Positions 27,203 to 36,522 of a stretch of 44,643 bases of DNA are shown here, in pieces; position 1 is the first letter of the stretch, and each line of letters opens with the position of its first letter. Both the position numbers and the translations under genes were made by a program. The notes under the pieces are model-generated. The model worked only from the letters and a program-made list of their open reading frames with translations. It made no database searches and had not been told where the DNA came from. The DNA is taken from the NCBI GenBank assembly GCA_003212625.1, contig QCPI01000007.1:1-44643 (forward strand), in the 5' to 3' direction. Source of the stretch: Prochlorococcus sp. AG-436-J02 (lineage in GTDB: Bacteria > Cyanobacteriota > Cyanobacteriia > PCC-6307 > Cyanobiaceae).

Positions 27203-28109
27203 AATGATCAATACCAATTTTACCTTTAAATCCTCTTATAATAGCTAGATAAAATATACCATTATTAAAACCTAATATTAGTCTAAGACCATAGATAATC
27301 CCATTTCTTTTAATGCTCCTATATAAAACTACTAGCAACGCTAAAAAAGATCTTAATAAAGGATAGTCATAATATTTCTTATTTAATATCAATGTATTTT
27401 TGATATAATAATAAATCTTAAAAGAATTATAAGGTCTTTTACTAACATCTGGATGAAAATGTATTGCCTTAATGACCGAAATAACATCTCCTACTTTTCT
27501 TAGCCTAAAAAGATAATCAAGTTCATCTCCAAACATAAAATAATTTTTATTCACATTACCTATTTCCTTGATTGATTTGATAGAAATCAAGGCTCCATTA
27601 AAAAAATGTGCAAAAGGATAAGTATTATTTATAGAAATATCAATTAAATCATTAATATTAAAGACTTTCCTAGGTATAGAGAAGATAATAGGAAATAAGT
27701 TTTTATTTAATATTGGATAAGGAAAAACAAAGCTCTCTGCATTGTTTTCCTTTACAACAATAGATGATGCACATGAAACATTACCATGCATAACTTTTAT
27801 CAACTCGGAGTAAGCATTAATATCTGGATATCCATCATCATCCATTAGCCATACTGCATCAAAATTATTATCTATAGCATATTCAATTCCCCTAGCCCAT
27901 CCCCCAGCAGAACCTACGTTATCTTGACATATATTATTAATATTCATTTTATTTAGCGTCTCTGCTGTATTATCTGTACTATTATTATTTATAACTAATA
28001 TATCATCGGGCTTAACAGTTTGTTCTTTGATATTGTTTAAGCATCTTACCAACAGATCACATCGATTAAAAGTAACAACAATTACTAATGTTTTCAAACT
28101 ATTATTCAT
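27189..28109 (-). CDS. GT2 glycosyltransferase
   Basis: A 306-residue GT-A enzyme: 'VIVVTFNRCDLLVRCLNNI', 'ILVINNNSTDNTAE', 'NVGSAGGWARGIEYA' and 'AVWLMDDDGYPD'. The 'NxGGAGG' block and D-D-D-G are typical of the rhamnosyl/galactofuranosyl branch of GT2. It overlaps the upstream HAD gene by 8 nt and the downstream nucleotidyltransferase by about 14 nt, so the three are probably translated together. The donor sugar is unknown. Confidence 0.85.
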   Translation of the reverse strand: MNNSLKTLVIVVTFNRCDLLVRCLNNIKEQTVKPDDILVINNNSTDNTAETLNKMNINNICQDNVGSAGGWARGIEYAIDNNFDAVWLMDDDGYPDINAYSELIKVMHGNVSCASSIVVKENNAESFVFPYPILNKNLFPIIFSIPRKVFNINDLIDISINNTYPFAHFFNGALISIKSIKEIGNVNKNYFMFGDELDYLFRLRKVGDVISVIKAIHFHPDVSKRPYNSFKIYYYIKNTLILNKKYYDYPLLRSFLALLVVLYRSIKRNGIIYGLRLILGFNNGIFYLAIIRGFKGKIGIDHFEKY

Positions 28110-28713
28110 TGAGATACAATTTATTCAATAATTTACTAAAAGAAAGTATTCTAACATCAATAAAGTCTATTTTGGATAGCTTAGCAGCTTTTATACCGGA
28201 ATCAGAATCCTCAAAGATAAGTGCATTTTTTGCTTCAAAGCCAGTTATATTTAATACTTTAAAAAATATTTCGGGATTAGGCTTTGCCAAAGAGACATCA
28301 TCAGAACATATAATATGTTCAAACAGTTCAAAATAACCTAATTTCTCTAAACCTAAAATAATATTAGATCTTGAACCAGAACTTGCTATACATAATTTAA
28401 ACTTATTTTTCGACCAATTCAAGAATTCATCTACTCCATTTATTGGTTTTAAATTTTTTACTATTAATTTTTTCATAATAGTTTGCTTATTATTTGATAA
28501 AACATTTAATTTATTGTCTGACGGATAAATATCATTTTTATTTAGAATATATTTGATGGCATCGTATGTTTTCATTCCAGCTATATCATAATAATTAAAT
28601 TTAATATTAAAGGGATTTAAGATCTCTAAGAAAGCATTCTCATGCAAAGGAGATGAATCAGCCAAAGTCCCATCATAATCAAAAATCAGAAGATCCTTAT
28701 CTAAGATATTCAT
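28102..28713 (-). CDS. HAD-family phosphatase or phosphomutase (β-PGM-like)
   Basis: The 203-residue HAD hydrolase has motif I 'LIFDYDGTLADSSPLH' (nucleophile and acid/base Asp), motif II in 'CIASSGSRSNI', Lys in 'SLAKPNPEIFF' and motif IV 'ALIFEDSDSGIKAAK'. The α-helical cap after motif I places it in the β-phosphoglucomutase / phosphoglycolate phosphatase branch. It lies 19 bp after the CofD/YvcK-like gene and overlaps the GT2. It may supply a sugar-1-phosphate or dephosphorylate an intermediate of the same path. Confidence 0.88.
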   Translation of the reverse strand: MNILDKDLLIFDYDGTLADSSPLHENAFLEILNPFNIKFNYYDIAGMKTYDAIKYILNKNDIYPSDNKLNVLSNNKQTIMKKLIVKNLKPINGVDEFLNWSKNKFKLCIASSGSRSNIILGLEKLGYFELFEHIICSDDVSLAKPNPEIFFKVLNITGFEAKNALIFEDSDSGIKAAKLSKIDFIDVRILSFSKLLNKLYLNE

Positions 28714-28732
28714 AAATAAAAAGTATAGCTTA

Positions 28733-29959
28733 TTAATTACATATTGTTAGGGCACGTTGATTGTATAATTCAAGTATTTTAGATATAACCTTTAAACCAT
28801 CATGCTTACCAGGAAATTTAGTAGATTCAAAATTTTCTAATAATAATCTTACAGGAAGATCGTTAAGGACTTCTTCATCAAATTTGACATAGGTCTCGTC
28901 ATTTTTTAAATTGCTTTTATTAATTAAGTTAAAATCAAAAAATTCATCCATTTGATATTTTCTATTGTCTGACAAACTTAAATAACGATAGGCACCTAGA
29001 ATATAATCAGAGGCTTTGTAAGTAGGAGTCTCATAATCGGCTCCAATGTTAGTAATAAAGACCTTTAATGCATTCTTGTTATCAGCAATACTTTCAGCTA
29101 AACCAGATGATAAATACGAAGGATACAAAGAAGAATGCTGAGTTCCAGGAGCATAAATAATAATATTTGAGTGTTTTATTGCATCTATGACGGAACTTGA
29201 GACAGGCACATTGCAATGATGGCTATTTAGATAGTAACGTTTTTGATCAATACTTAATTTCTCGAATCGTGACTTGTTAACTGTTTTATCTATTAAAAAA
29301 ATCCTTTCAATTTTTACATTAGAACGTAATTCTACTATTTCAGATTCAGAATATAACATCTCCCCATTAGCCCTAAGAGCAACTAAGTTTTTATTTTCAT
29401 TACTTGTTGCAAGCACATGCCCCCTCAAGCCAAATAATTGTCCCAAGAAAAGAGTAGCTTGCTCGAGGTCGCGTTTAAAATATATATATGCCCCTGCGTA
29501 TATACAATTCATTATTGAGCAATCAGAGAAATTAAATTTAATCTGATTTAAATCTTCAATAGACTTAATAAAATCAAGAAAACACCTTAGAAAAACTTTT
29601 ATATTTATTCTTATTCGTTCGGAAGCTAATTTTAAATCTATTAATTCGTTATCAAAACCACAAACAAAATTTTGTATTTTCTTAACAGCTTCTTTATTAG
29701 AACAGTTAAGAGGAAATCTATATCTAAAAAGCTTTAGTATTTCTGAATAAAGTGTTGATTCTTGGGGTAACATTAATTCTTGAACTTTTCGAATATCCGA
29801 GGGGCCAAGCATATGAAAAAACCGCCGAATTTCCCCAGTAGATTTTCCATCATCATATGCATTTACAATTGAAGTAACATGTAAATCAGTTTGCCGAATC
29901 AAATCAGGTATTATTGAAGATGCACCTCTTCCACCATTAATAACAGCTATATTAAGCAT
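28733..29959 (-). CDS. Divergent CofD/YvcK-family protein in a surface-glycan cluster
   Basis: The 408-residue protein aligns by eye with the CofD/YvcK (UPF0052) fold: 'VINGGRGASSIIPDLI' for the usual GGGTG, 'AYDDGKSTGEIRRFF' for DDGGSSGRLR, 'GPSDIRK' for GDIRN, 'GQLFGLRGHVLATSNEN' for the central part, and 'IIIYAPGTQHSSLYPS' for GPGSLYTS. CofD transfers a 2-phospholactyl group in F420 synthesis; B. subtilis YvcK binds UDP-sugars and affects cell shape. Several near-invariant positions differ, so a new substrate is likely. Neighbours are a HAD phosphatase and, two genes on, a nucleotidyltransferase, which suggests a joint route. The function is inferred. Confidence 0.75.
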   Translation of the reverse strand: MLNIAVINGGRGASSIIPDLIRQTDLHVTSIVNAYDDGKSTGEIRRFFHMLGPSDIRKVQELMLPQESTLYSEILKLFRYRFPLNCSNKEAVKKIQNFVCGFDNELIDLKLASERIRINIKVFLRCFLDFIKSIEDLNQIKFNFSDCSIMNCIYAGAYIYFKRDLEQATLFLGQLFGLRGHVLATSNENKNLVALRANGEMLYSESEIVELRSNVKIERIFLIDKTVNKSRFEKLSIDQKRYYLNSHHCNVPVSSSVIDAIKHSNIIIYAPGTQHSSLYPSYLSSGLAESIADNKNALKVFITNIGADYETPTYKASDYILGAYRYLSLSDNRKYQMDEFFDFNLINKSNLKNDETYVKFDEEVLNDLPVRLLLENFESTKFPGKHDGLKVISKILELYNQRALTICN

Positions 29960-30022
29960 AGTTTATCAATAATTATATGTAAATATAATTGAAAGTCAAC
30001 TCATGATAAAATAGACAAATCA

Positions 30023-31087
30023 TTACATGAAAAGATAGTTTTTATAAGGTAGCCAAAATTCCTGAGCATAATCTGAATTAGTAAGCCAATAAAATGTAAA
30101 AACACATGTCATTGAAATTATAATCAACTTCCATACATTTCTAGATAAATTAAAAATTCTATATTGAACACATCTTATATATACAAATATTGATAAGGGA
30201 TAAAGATAAAAAGACATTCTATCTATTGCCGTACTTTGATTAGGAAATAACGCAGTGAGTAAAAAACACAATATAACTAGAAGAGAAAAAATATTATAAA
30301 GTGAGAATTCATAGAATTTATTATTACTATAAAATTTATCTTTGTTTAATTGAAAAATAACTGCAGCTATAAAAACGTAACCTACTCTCATAATGGCACC
30401 TCTGGAAGAGTATGTACCCGATAATATATAAGCATTAAGCAAATCTGATATGAAGACCCCATAAAATTGGCTTACAATATAGATAATGGGTAAAGTTATT
30501 AATATAATTTTTAGTAAGTTTTTTATTTTAGTTAAATCTTTCATCCTTGCTAATATTGGTATTGGCACTATAAAAAGCATACTTTGATGAAATGTGGCAC
30601 CAAATATAAAATAGAAGATAGATCGATAAAAATACTTTAGATTTGATAAAGCGAGTAATTCAAATCCTAAACTTATAGACTGTCGCGTATTAGTAAAGGA
30701 ACAGATAAGAATGAGAGTTGGATATGCTATCAAAAGAGAAAGCCATGGATAAGCTTGCCTTCTACAATAATGAAGTAATCCGACAACAAATAATATTGCA
30801 GAAACTGAATTTAAGAGTATAAAATTTTCCCCTAGCCTATTTGCAATAAATTCTAATACTTGATAACTTAATTCAAAACTTATAGAAAAAATTTCAGAAA
30901 ATGATCTATCTTCCATAGACAACATTCGTGATAAATATATAATCCAATCTGTACCCATCTCATATCTAAATCCTATAAATATCACCAAAATCAATGACAA
31001 AAATAGAATATCAATTAAATATAATTTTTGTCTATCAGATATTGCTAGTATTGATATCAAAGAAAAAATTAATATATATATAAGCAT
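30023..31087 (-). CDS. EpsG-family membrane protein, probable repeat-unit polymerase
   Basis: A 354-residue protein with about ten helices. 'GFRYEMGTDWIIYLSRM' in the first periplasmic part, 'FTNTRQSISLGFELLAL' and 'FGATFHQSMLFIVPI' are the marks of the EpsG family, which fills the Wzy-like polymerase role in exopolysaccharide and O-antigen clusters. No other polymerase is visible in the island. It lies between the AsnB-type gene and the CofD/YvcK-like gene on the same strand. Confidence 0.85.
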   Translation of the reverse strand: MLIYILIFSLISILAISDRQKLYLIDILFLSLILVIFIGFRYEMGTDWIIYLSRMLSMEDRSFSEIFSISFELSYQVLEFIANRLGENFILLNSVSAILFVVGLLHYCRRQAYPWLSLLIAYPTLILICSFTNTRQSISLGFELLALSNLKYFYRSIFYFIFGATFHQSMLFIVPIPILARMKDLTKIKNLLKIILITLPIIYIVSQFYGVFISDLLNAYILSGTYSSRGAIMRVGYVFIAAVIFQLNKDKFYSNNKFYEFSLYNIFSLLVILCFLLTALFPNQSTAIDRMSFYLYPLSIFVYIRCVQYRIFNLSRNVWKLIIISMTCVFTFYWLTNSDYAQEFWLPYKNYLFM

Positions 31088-31145
31088 GTTATTTAGTAAT
31101 ATGAAAGTGGATTCTGTTAAATGAGAAAGGTGGTTAAAAAATAAA

Positions 31146-33122
31146 TTAATTTATTTTTTGATGAAATTGCCATGATTGCCACATTAAAACACTCCATAGT
31201 TTTCCACTATGGTCATATTTCATCGAAATATGCTCGTTCCATAATTTTGTAATTAATTCTGGCTTCAAATACCCTTGTCTTTCAATTAAAGAAGGAGATA
31301 AGTAATCTTCAGCCCATTCTTTTAATGGACCCCTCAACCATTGGCCAATAGGCATTCCAAACCCTGTTTTTGGACGATCTATAAGTTTTTGGGGTACATA
31401 CTTGTATAGTATTTTCCTTAAGACATGTTTACCTAAATATTGATTATTGTTCTTTTTAATTTTCATAGATAAAGGAATTCTCCAAGCCAATTCAAAAATA
31501 CTATGGTCCAAAAATGGGGCTCTTGTTTCAAGACTTACTGCCATAGAAGCCCTATCAACTTTAGTTAAAATATCATTAGGCAAATAATTTAAAGTATCAT
31601 AAGCCATCATTCGAGATATTAAATCATTAGAAATATGCTGAGAAAACTCATATTTTAATGATAATGGCAAGTAGTTACTATTATTTAAATCGACATTTAA
31701 AAGATTTGAGGAATCTTCCCACTCACTTATTAATGAAAGATATAAATCTTTTTCAGAGCTTACATATTTAAATCTTGTTGCTAATTTATGAGCTTTATGT
31801 CCTAATTGATTAATATTAACATTATTCTCAAATTTATCAATAAATTCTATCGGAAATTTTAAAATTAACTTTCCAATCAATTTCCTAAGAGGGAATGGTA
31901 AAAGAGCGAACTTATCCCAAATACGATTGGACCAGAAATATCTATTATATCCTCCAAATATTTCATCACCTCCATCTCCACTTAAAGCGACCTTTAAACC
32001 ACTTTCTCGAGTCTCTTTACATAATAAATAAGTAGGTAATTGTGAAGAATCTGCAAATGGCTCAGAATAAATTGAACTTAAGTTAGGTATCAACTTCTGA
32101 GCATCAGATGCTGTTAAAATTGTTTCTGAGTGATCTGTACCTAGATGCCTCGCAACCTTCCCTGCGAATGGAGCTTCATTGAAATTTGATTCCTCAAACC
32201 CTATAGTAAAAGTTTTAATTGGCTTAGTACTTTGACTTTGTAAAAGTGCGCATATTAAAGAAGAATCAATTCCACCAGAAAGAAATGCGCCTAAAGGTAC
32301 ATCTGAAATTGTTTGCTGGTTTATACTTTTTTTAAGTAATAATTCTAATTCTAGAATAACCTCATCTTCATTATCAAATTGATTCCTTAAGCCAGATTCC
32401 ATCGTTTCATTAATAGACCACCATTCATGAGATTCAAATTCCTCACTTAAAATAGGTAATGCAATTGATAAATAGTGACCGGGAAGGAGCTGAAATATAT
32501 TATTAAAAATACTATCTGGTGCAGAAATTACTCCGAATGCAAATAATTGAGAAAGAGCTTTATTATTAATCGAGTTATTAAAACCATCCCAGGCTTTAAG
32601 ACAAGCAATATCTGAACCAAACAAAAAACTTCTATTTGATGCTTCTCCACTAAATCCAAAATAAAGAGGTTTTTCGCCAAAGCGATCTCTTGTTAAATAT
32701 AATTTTTTATTTTTCCTATCCCATAAAGCAAATGCAAACATCCCAGTAATCAAATCTAATGCCTTTTCAAACCCATAGACCTGAATTGCATTTAATAAAG
32801 TTTCTGTATCAGAATTACCTTTCCATGAGATATTAAAACCTAATTTATTTATATTTTTTCTTATCAATTTATGATTGTAGATCTCTCCATTAAATGCAAT
32901 GACATATCTTCCTGAATTACTTATCATTGGTTGATTGCCTGCAACACTAAGATCTAATATCGCCAGTCTCTGATGAGCAAAAGCAAAACCAACACTTGGA
33001 TCGGACCAGCAGCCAAGGCCATCTGGTCCTCGATGAAAACAAGAAGAAGCCATCTTTTTGGCCAACTTTTCTAACTCATTTCCGTTAGTATTTATAGAAA
33101 ATACTCCTGCAAAACCACACAT
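31146..33122 (-). CDS. AsnB-type glutamine-dependent amidotransferase
   Basis: The 658-residue protein has an N-terminal class II glutaminase domain (catalytic Cys2 in MCGFAGVF, 'FHRGPDGLGCW', 'FNGEIYNH') and a synthetase domain with the PPi loop 'LSGGIDSSLICALL' and 'SGDGGDEIFGGYNRY'. It can make asparagine, but in O-antigen clusters such proteins (for example WbpS) amidate uronic acids. The neighbouring UDP-HexNAc dehydrogenase supports that role. The C-terminus is normal for the family. Confidence 0.88.
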   Translation of the reverse strand: MCGFAGVFSINTNGNELEKLAKKMASSCFHRGPDGLGCWSDPSVGFAFAHQRLAILDLSVAGNQPMISNSGRYVIAFNGEIYNHKLIRKNINKLGFNISWKGNSDTETLLNAIQVYGFEKALDLITGMFAFALWDRKNKKLYLTRDRFGEKPLYFGFSGEASNRSFLFGSDIACLKAWDGFNNSINNKALSQLFAFGVISAPDSIFNNIFQLLPGHYLSIALPILSEEFESHEWWSINETMESGLRNQFDNEDEVILELELLLKKSINQQTISDVPLGAFLSGGIDSSLICALLQSQSTKPIKTFTIGFEESNFNEAPFAGKVARHLGTDHSETILTASDAQKLIPNLSSIYSEPFADSSQLPTYLLCKETRESGLKVALSGDGGDEIFGGYNRYFWSNRIWDKFALLPFPLRKLIGKLILKFPIEFIDKFENNVNINQLGHKAHKLATRFKYVSSEKDLYLSLISEWEDSSNLLNVDLNNSNYLPLSLKYEFSQHISNDLISRMMAYDTLNYLPNDILTKVDRASMAVSLETRAPFLDHSIFELAWRIPLSMKIKKNNNQYLGKHVLRKILYKYVPQKLIDRPKTGFGMPIGQWLRGPLKEWAEDYLSPSLIERQGYLKPELITKLWNEHISMKYDHSGKLWSVLMWQSWQFHQKIN

Positions 33123-33208
33123 AAATATCTATACCTTCTTATTAATAGTTTAATTATAACTCATGCTTATAAACTTATATAATTGTTTTTAGTTTTAATA
33201 GCCATATC

Positions 33209-33230
33209 AATAAAATATATATATTTTATT
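33209..33230. repeat. 22-bp AT-only perfect palindrome
   Basis: The sequence from 33209 to 33230 (AATAAAATATA followed by its reverse complement) is a perfect palindrome between the ABC transporter and AsnB genes. It is pure A/T, so chance is a real possibility in this AT-rich island. A weak transcript-end hairpin is one use. Confidence 0.3.
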
Positions 33231-33271
33231 ATTCAAGAATTTATGAATACAATGTTAACAATATTACTTTA

Positions 33272-35047
33272 TTATAAGTTACTAGTTTTCTCTATTAACT
33301 TCCCTGATTCAATTTCTATAACTCTATCACAAAATTTCAGACTATTTAATCTATGAGCTACAACTATCATAGTAAGTGAATTATCAATTAAGTTTAATCC
33401 CTTCATTATTGAATCCTCTGTTTTAGAATCTAAAGCGCTTGTAGCTTCATCTAAAACAATAAATGACGCATCATTATATAAAGCTCTTGCTATAGCTATT
33501 CTCTGTTTTTGTCCCCCACTAAGCCTTGAGCCCCGTTCTCCCACTATAGTATTGATTCCTTCAGGTAAATTTTCAATAAAATCTAATATTCTTGACTGTT
33601 CAGCTGCATAATAAACTTTATCTAAATTTATTTCATCATCCAAGTAACCAAAAGCAATGTTATTAACAATTGAAGTATCAGAAAGATATATGTTTTGAGG
33701 TACATGAGTTATAGAAGCTTGCCAACATTTTATTTTTTCTTCTGAAGATGGATTATATAGATTAGTATTATCTATAAGAATTTCCCCTGAATCTGGTTTT
33801 ATTAGTCCCATTATTAAATCTATCAATGTACTTTTACCACTTCCAGTTTTACCAATAACCCCTATTTTCTCACCTACTAATATATTAAAATTTAAATTAT
33901 TAATAGTTTTCGGCAAATGATCTTTATATCTAAAATTTACATTTCTGAATTCAATTTTTTCCTTTAAACAATATGGGACTATGGAACCTAAAAAATGATT
34001 ATCTAATGGTAAATCTATTAGTCTAATCACACTTGCAAGTCTCCCTTTTGAAAGAGATGGTTGTGAATAACCTTCATATATCCTTTGCGCAACTGTTATA
34101 AATCGAGTTGCTCCTATAACCAAAGCACCTAAGACAGGTAAAGCCTTATCAATCCCTGAAGTTTGTAACTGAACATAGCCAACTATAGCTATTAATGAAA
34201 TCCCTATTGGTTCAACTAAAAGTCTAGGGAAAGCGCCAAGAAAGGTTCCAAATGATTCTAATCTTCTTAATTTCCTATCAATTCTTGCATAGTTTTCTAC
34301 GTAATATGATTGCTTTGCCCCCAAAATAACATCTCTAATAGAGGCTAGACTTTCTTGCATTAATTTAACTAGAGTTCGATTCAAAAGAACAACTTTATTG
34401 CTAATAGATCTGATACTCTTTTTAACTATAAATGTCGTAACGCTATAAACAAATACCACAATAAATAAAGTTGAAATAGCTGATCTAAAATTAATGAAAA
34501 ATAAAGTTATTACTATGCTGAAACTTACTAATAATGAACCAACTAAAAATAATAAAGGATTTATTACTAAATAGATGATTTCATTGATATCTCTACTTAA
34601 AGAAGAAATAAGACTACTACTACTAAATTCAAAATGAAAAGAATAGGGTTGATATAAAGTTCTTTTATAAGCTTCTATACTAAGATAAGATCCTATATCA
34701 GCAGAAACCCTTACATTCAAGAAATAACTCATTAAACGAATAAATCCAGCTATAAAAGTAGTAATTACAAATAATATTGTCAAAGGGAGTACTAATTCAT
34801 CTGCCGATTGATAGCCAAATATCAGGAATATTTTTTTAATTAATATATTTTCCCAAATACTACTTGGGTTAGCCAATACAGTTAAAAATGGCAATACACT
34901 TGCTAATGTTAAAACCTCAGCGAAGCTTGAAATTACCATTAATACCAATAAAAATTGGACTTTTCTACGGTTTAAATCATTTAAATTAACCCATAAAGAT
35001 TTCAAAAGATCAATAAGACTATTTTTATTAGTGCTGTTATCAGGCAT
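33272..35047 (-). CDS. ABC transporter (MsbA/PglK-type half transporter), probable lipid-linked oligosaccharide flippase
   Basis: About 591 residues (ATG at 35047; a TTG at 35056 is possible). The N-terminal 320 residues carry six membrane helices. The ATPase domain has Walker A 'GKTGSGKSTLIDLI' (about 388-401), the signature 'RLSGGQKQRIAIARAL' (about 499-514), Walker B 'FIVLDEATSALD' (about 519-530) and the H-loop 'VVAHRLNSL'. Placed between the dehydrogenase and AsnB genes with no Wzx in view, it is the best candidate to flip the repeat unit, as PglK does. A lipid exporter role is the alternative. Confidence 0.88.
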   Translation of the reverse strand: MPDNSTNKNSLIDLLKSLWVNLNDLNRRKVQFLLVLMVISSFAEVLTLASVLPFLTVLANPSSIWENILIKKIFLIFGYQSADELVLPLTILFVITTFIAGFIRLMSYFLNVRVSADIGSYLSIEAYKRTLYQPYSFHFEFSSSSLISSLSRDINEIIYLVINPLLFLVGSLLVSFSIVITLFFINFRSAISTLFIVVFVYSVTTFIVKKSIRSISNKVVLLNRTLVKLMQESLASIRDVILGAKQSYYVENYARIDRKLRRLESFGTFLGAFPRLLVEPIGISLIAIVGYVQLQTSGIDKALPVLGALVIGATRFITVAQRIYEGYSQPSLSKGRLASVIRLIDLPLDNHFLGSIVPYCLKEKIEFRNVNFRYKDHLPKTINNLNFNILVGEKIGVIGKTGSGKSTLIDLIMGLIKPDSGEILIDNTNLYNPSSEEKIKCWQASITHVPQNIYLSDTSIVNNIAFGYLDDEINLDKVYYAAEQSRILDFIENLPEGINTIVGERGSRLSGGQKQRIAIARALYNDASFIVLDEATSALDSKTEDSIMKGLNLIDNSLTMIVVAHRLNSLKFCDRVIEIESGKLIEKTSNL

Positions 35048-35062
35048 ATCTTGCAAAGAGAA

Positions 35063-36427
35063 TTAAAGTCGAATAGGATTCAAATTTCTAGGGACAATTC
35101 CCTTTATATCAAATATAATACCATCGTCAAAAATATATTCTTTCCATCTCTCAGGTTTGATATTTACAAATTGTTTGTGAGAAACAGCGACTAAAACTAC
35201 ATTAAATTTTTCAGAATTTTTTAGTTCATTCTTAACTGAAAATCCATAAACTTGCTTCACATTTTTAATATTTACTATAGGATCATAAATTGTTATATTT
35301 ACATTCATTTGTATTAATTTATTAATAATATCGATAACTTTAGTATTTCTTATGTCTTTACAATTTTCCTTAAAGGAAAAACCCATGATCAATACTTTAA
35401 CTTCTTTTAATTTCATTCTTTTAATTTCAATCTCCTCAATAAGTCTTTCCACAATCCAACCTGCCATTCCATCATTAATTTTTCTGCCTGCTAAAACCAT
35501 TTGCGGATTCACTCCAAGTTGCTGAGCCTTAAAAGTTAAATAATAAGGATCTACTCCTATGCAATGTCCTCCTACTAAACCTGGAATATATCCAGCAAAA
35601 TTCCATTTAGTACTTGCAGCCTCTATTACATCTAAAGTGTCTATATTCATTTTATGAAATATTATTGCAAGCTCATTAGCAAGTGCAATATTTACATCTC
35701 TTTGAGTATTCTCTATTATTTTTGCCGCCTCAGCTACTTTTATACTTGTTGCTTTATGCGTCCCTGCGAAAATTATTGATGCATATAGATCATCAATCCA
35801 CTCAGAAGCTTCGTTGCAAGATCCACTAGTAATTTTTTTTATATTTGTCAAATTATGTTTACCGTCTCCAGGGTTAATTCTTTCGGGGCTATAACCACAA
35901 TAAAAGCCACTATTTAATTTAAGTTCACTTGTATTTTCAAGAATAGGTATACATATCTCATCAGTTGTCCCAGGATAAACAGTGCTTTCAAAAATAACAA
36001 CTGGTATATTTTTTTTTGTTCTTTTCTTTATTGATTCTCCAACTATTGAGCATGCTTTCTCTAAATAACTAAGATCAGGATTATTCTCTCTATCAATAGG
36101 GGTAGGAACGGTAACAATAAAAACATCACCACATGAAAGAAAAGACTTATCGGTTGTAAAATCTAATTGTTTTGCTTTAGCTAATCTTAGAGAACTTACT
36201 TCTCCAGTTTGATCTATCATATTACCCAGATCTTTAATTCTTTGTTTATCCAGATCAAATCCAATTACTGTTCTCTTATTTATTATTTGAGAAGAAATCA
36301 ATTTTTCTGATATTGCAAATTCAACAGCTAAAGGTAAACCAACATAACCTAAACCAATAATAATAATTGTACACTCATTATTATTTGGAAGTTTCATTGG
36401 ATTATTAAATTTATTACTTATTGGCAT
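35063..36427 (-). CDS. UDP-N-acetylhexosamine 6-dehydrogenase (WbpO/TviB-like)
   Basis: The 454-residue protein is an NAD-dependent nucleotide-sugar dehydrogenase. It shows 'IIIIGLGYVGLPLAVEF' (NAD site), 'FESTVYPGTTDEI', 'YSPERINPGD', 'AEAAKIIENTQRDVNIAL' and the catalytic cysteine in 'GLVGGHCIGVDPYYL'. The phrases 'SPERINPGD' and 'NTQRDVNIAL' are those of the UDP-GlcNAc/GalNAc branch (WbpO, TviB) rather than UDP-glucose dehydrogenase. The product is a UDP-HexNAc uronic acid. It may start at residue 11 (36397). The AsnB-type gene nearby could amidate the product. Confidence 0.92.
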   Translation of the reverse strand: MPISNKFNNPMKLPNNNECTIIIIGLGYVGLPLAVEFAISEKLISSQIINKRTVIGFDLDKQRIKDLGNMIDQTGEVSSLRLAKAKQLDFTTDKSFLSCGDVFIVTVPTPIDRENNPDLSYLEKACSIVGESIKKRTKKNIPVVIFESTVYPGTTDEICIPILENTSELKLNSGFYCGYSPERINPGDGKHNLTNIKKITSGSCNEASEWIDDLYASIIFAGTHKATSIKVAEAAKIIENTQRDVNIALANELAIIFHKMNIDTLDVIEAASTKWNFAGYIPGLVGGHCIGVDPYYLTFKAQQLGVNPQMVLAGRKINDGMAGWIVERLIEEIEIKRMKLKEVKVLIMGFSFKENCKDIRNTKVIDIINKLIQMNVNITIYDPIVNIKNVKQVYGFSVKNELKNSEKFNVVLVAVSHKQFVNIKPERWKEYIFDDGIIFDIKGIVPRNLNPIRL

Positions 36428-36435
36428 AGAACAAC

Positions 36436-36471
36436 ATGGTAAAAATAGAAGTTACCATTTTTTCTTTTTTT
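36436..36471 (+). terminator. Terminator-like hairpin on the strand opposite the genes
   Basis: ATGGTAA (36436-36442) pairs with TTACCAT (36452-36458) and is followed by TTTTTTCTTTTTTT. On the plus strand this has the form of an intrinsic terminator, yet both flanking genes are on the minus strand. It may stop antisense transcription. Confidence 0.45.
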
Positions 36472-36522
36472 GAAACATATATATTTAACATCTTATCATT
36501 AAAACAAGCTTTCAAAGTTCAT

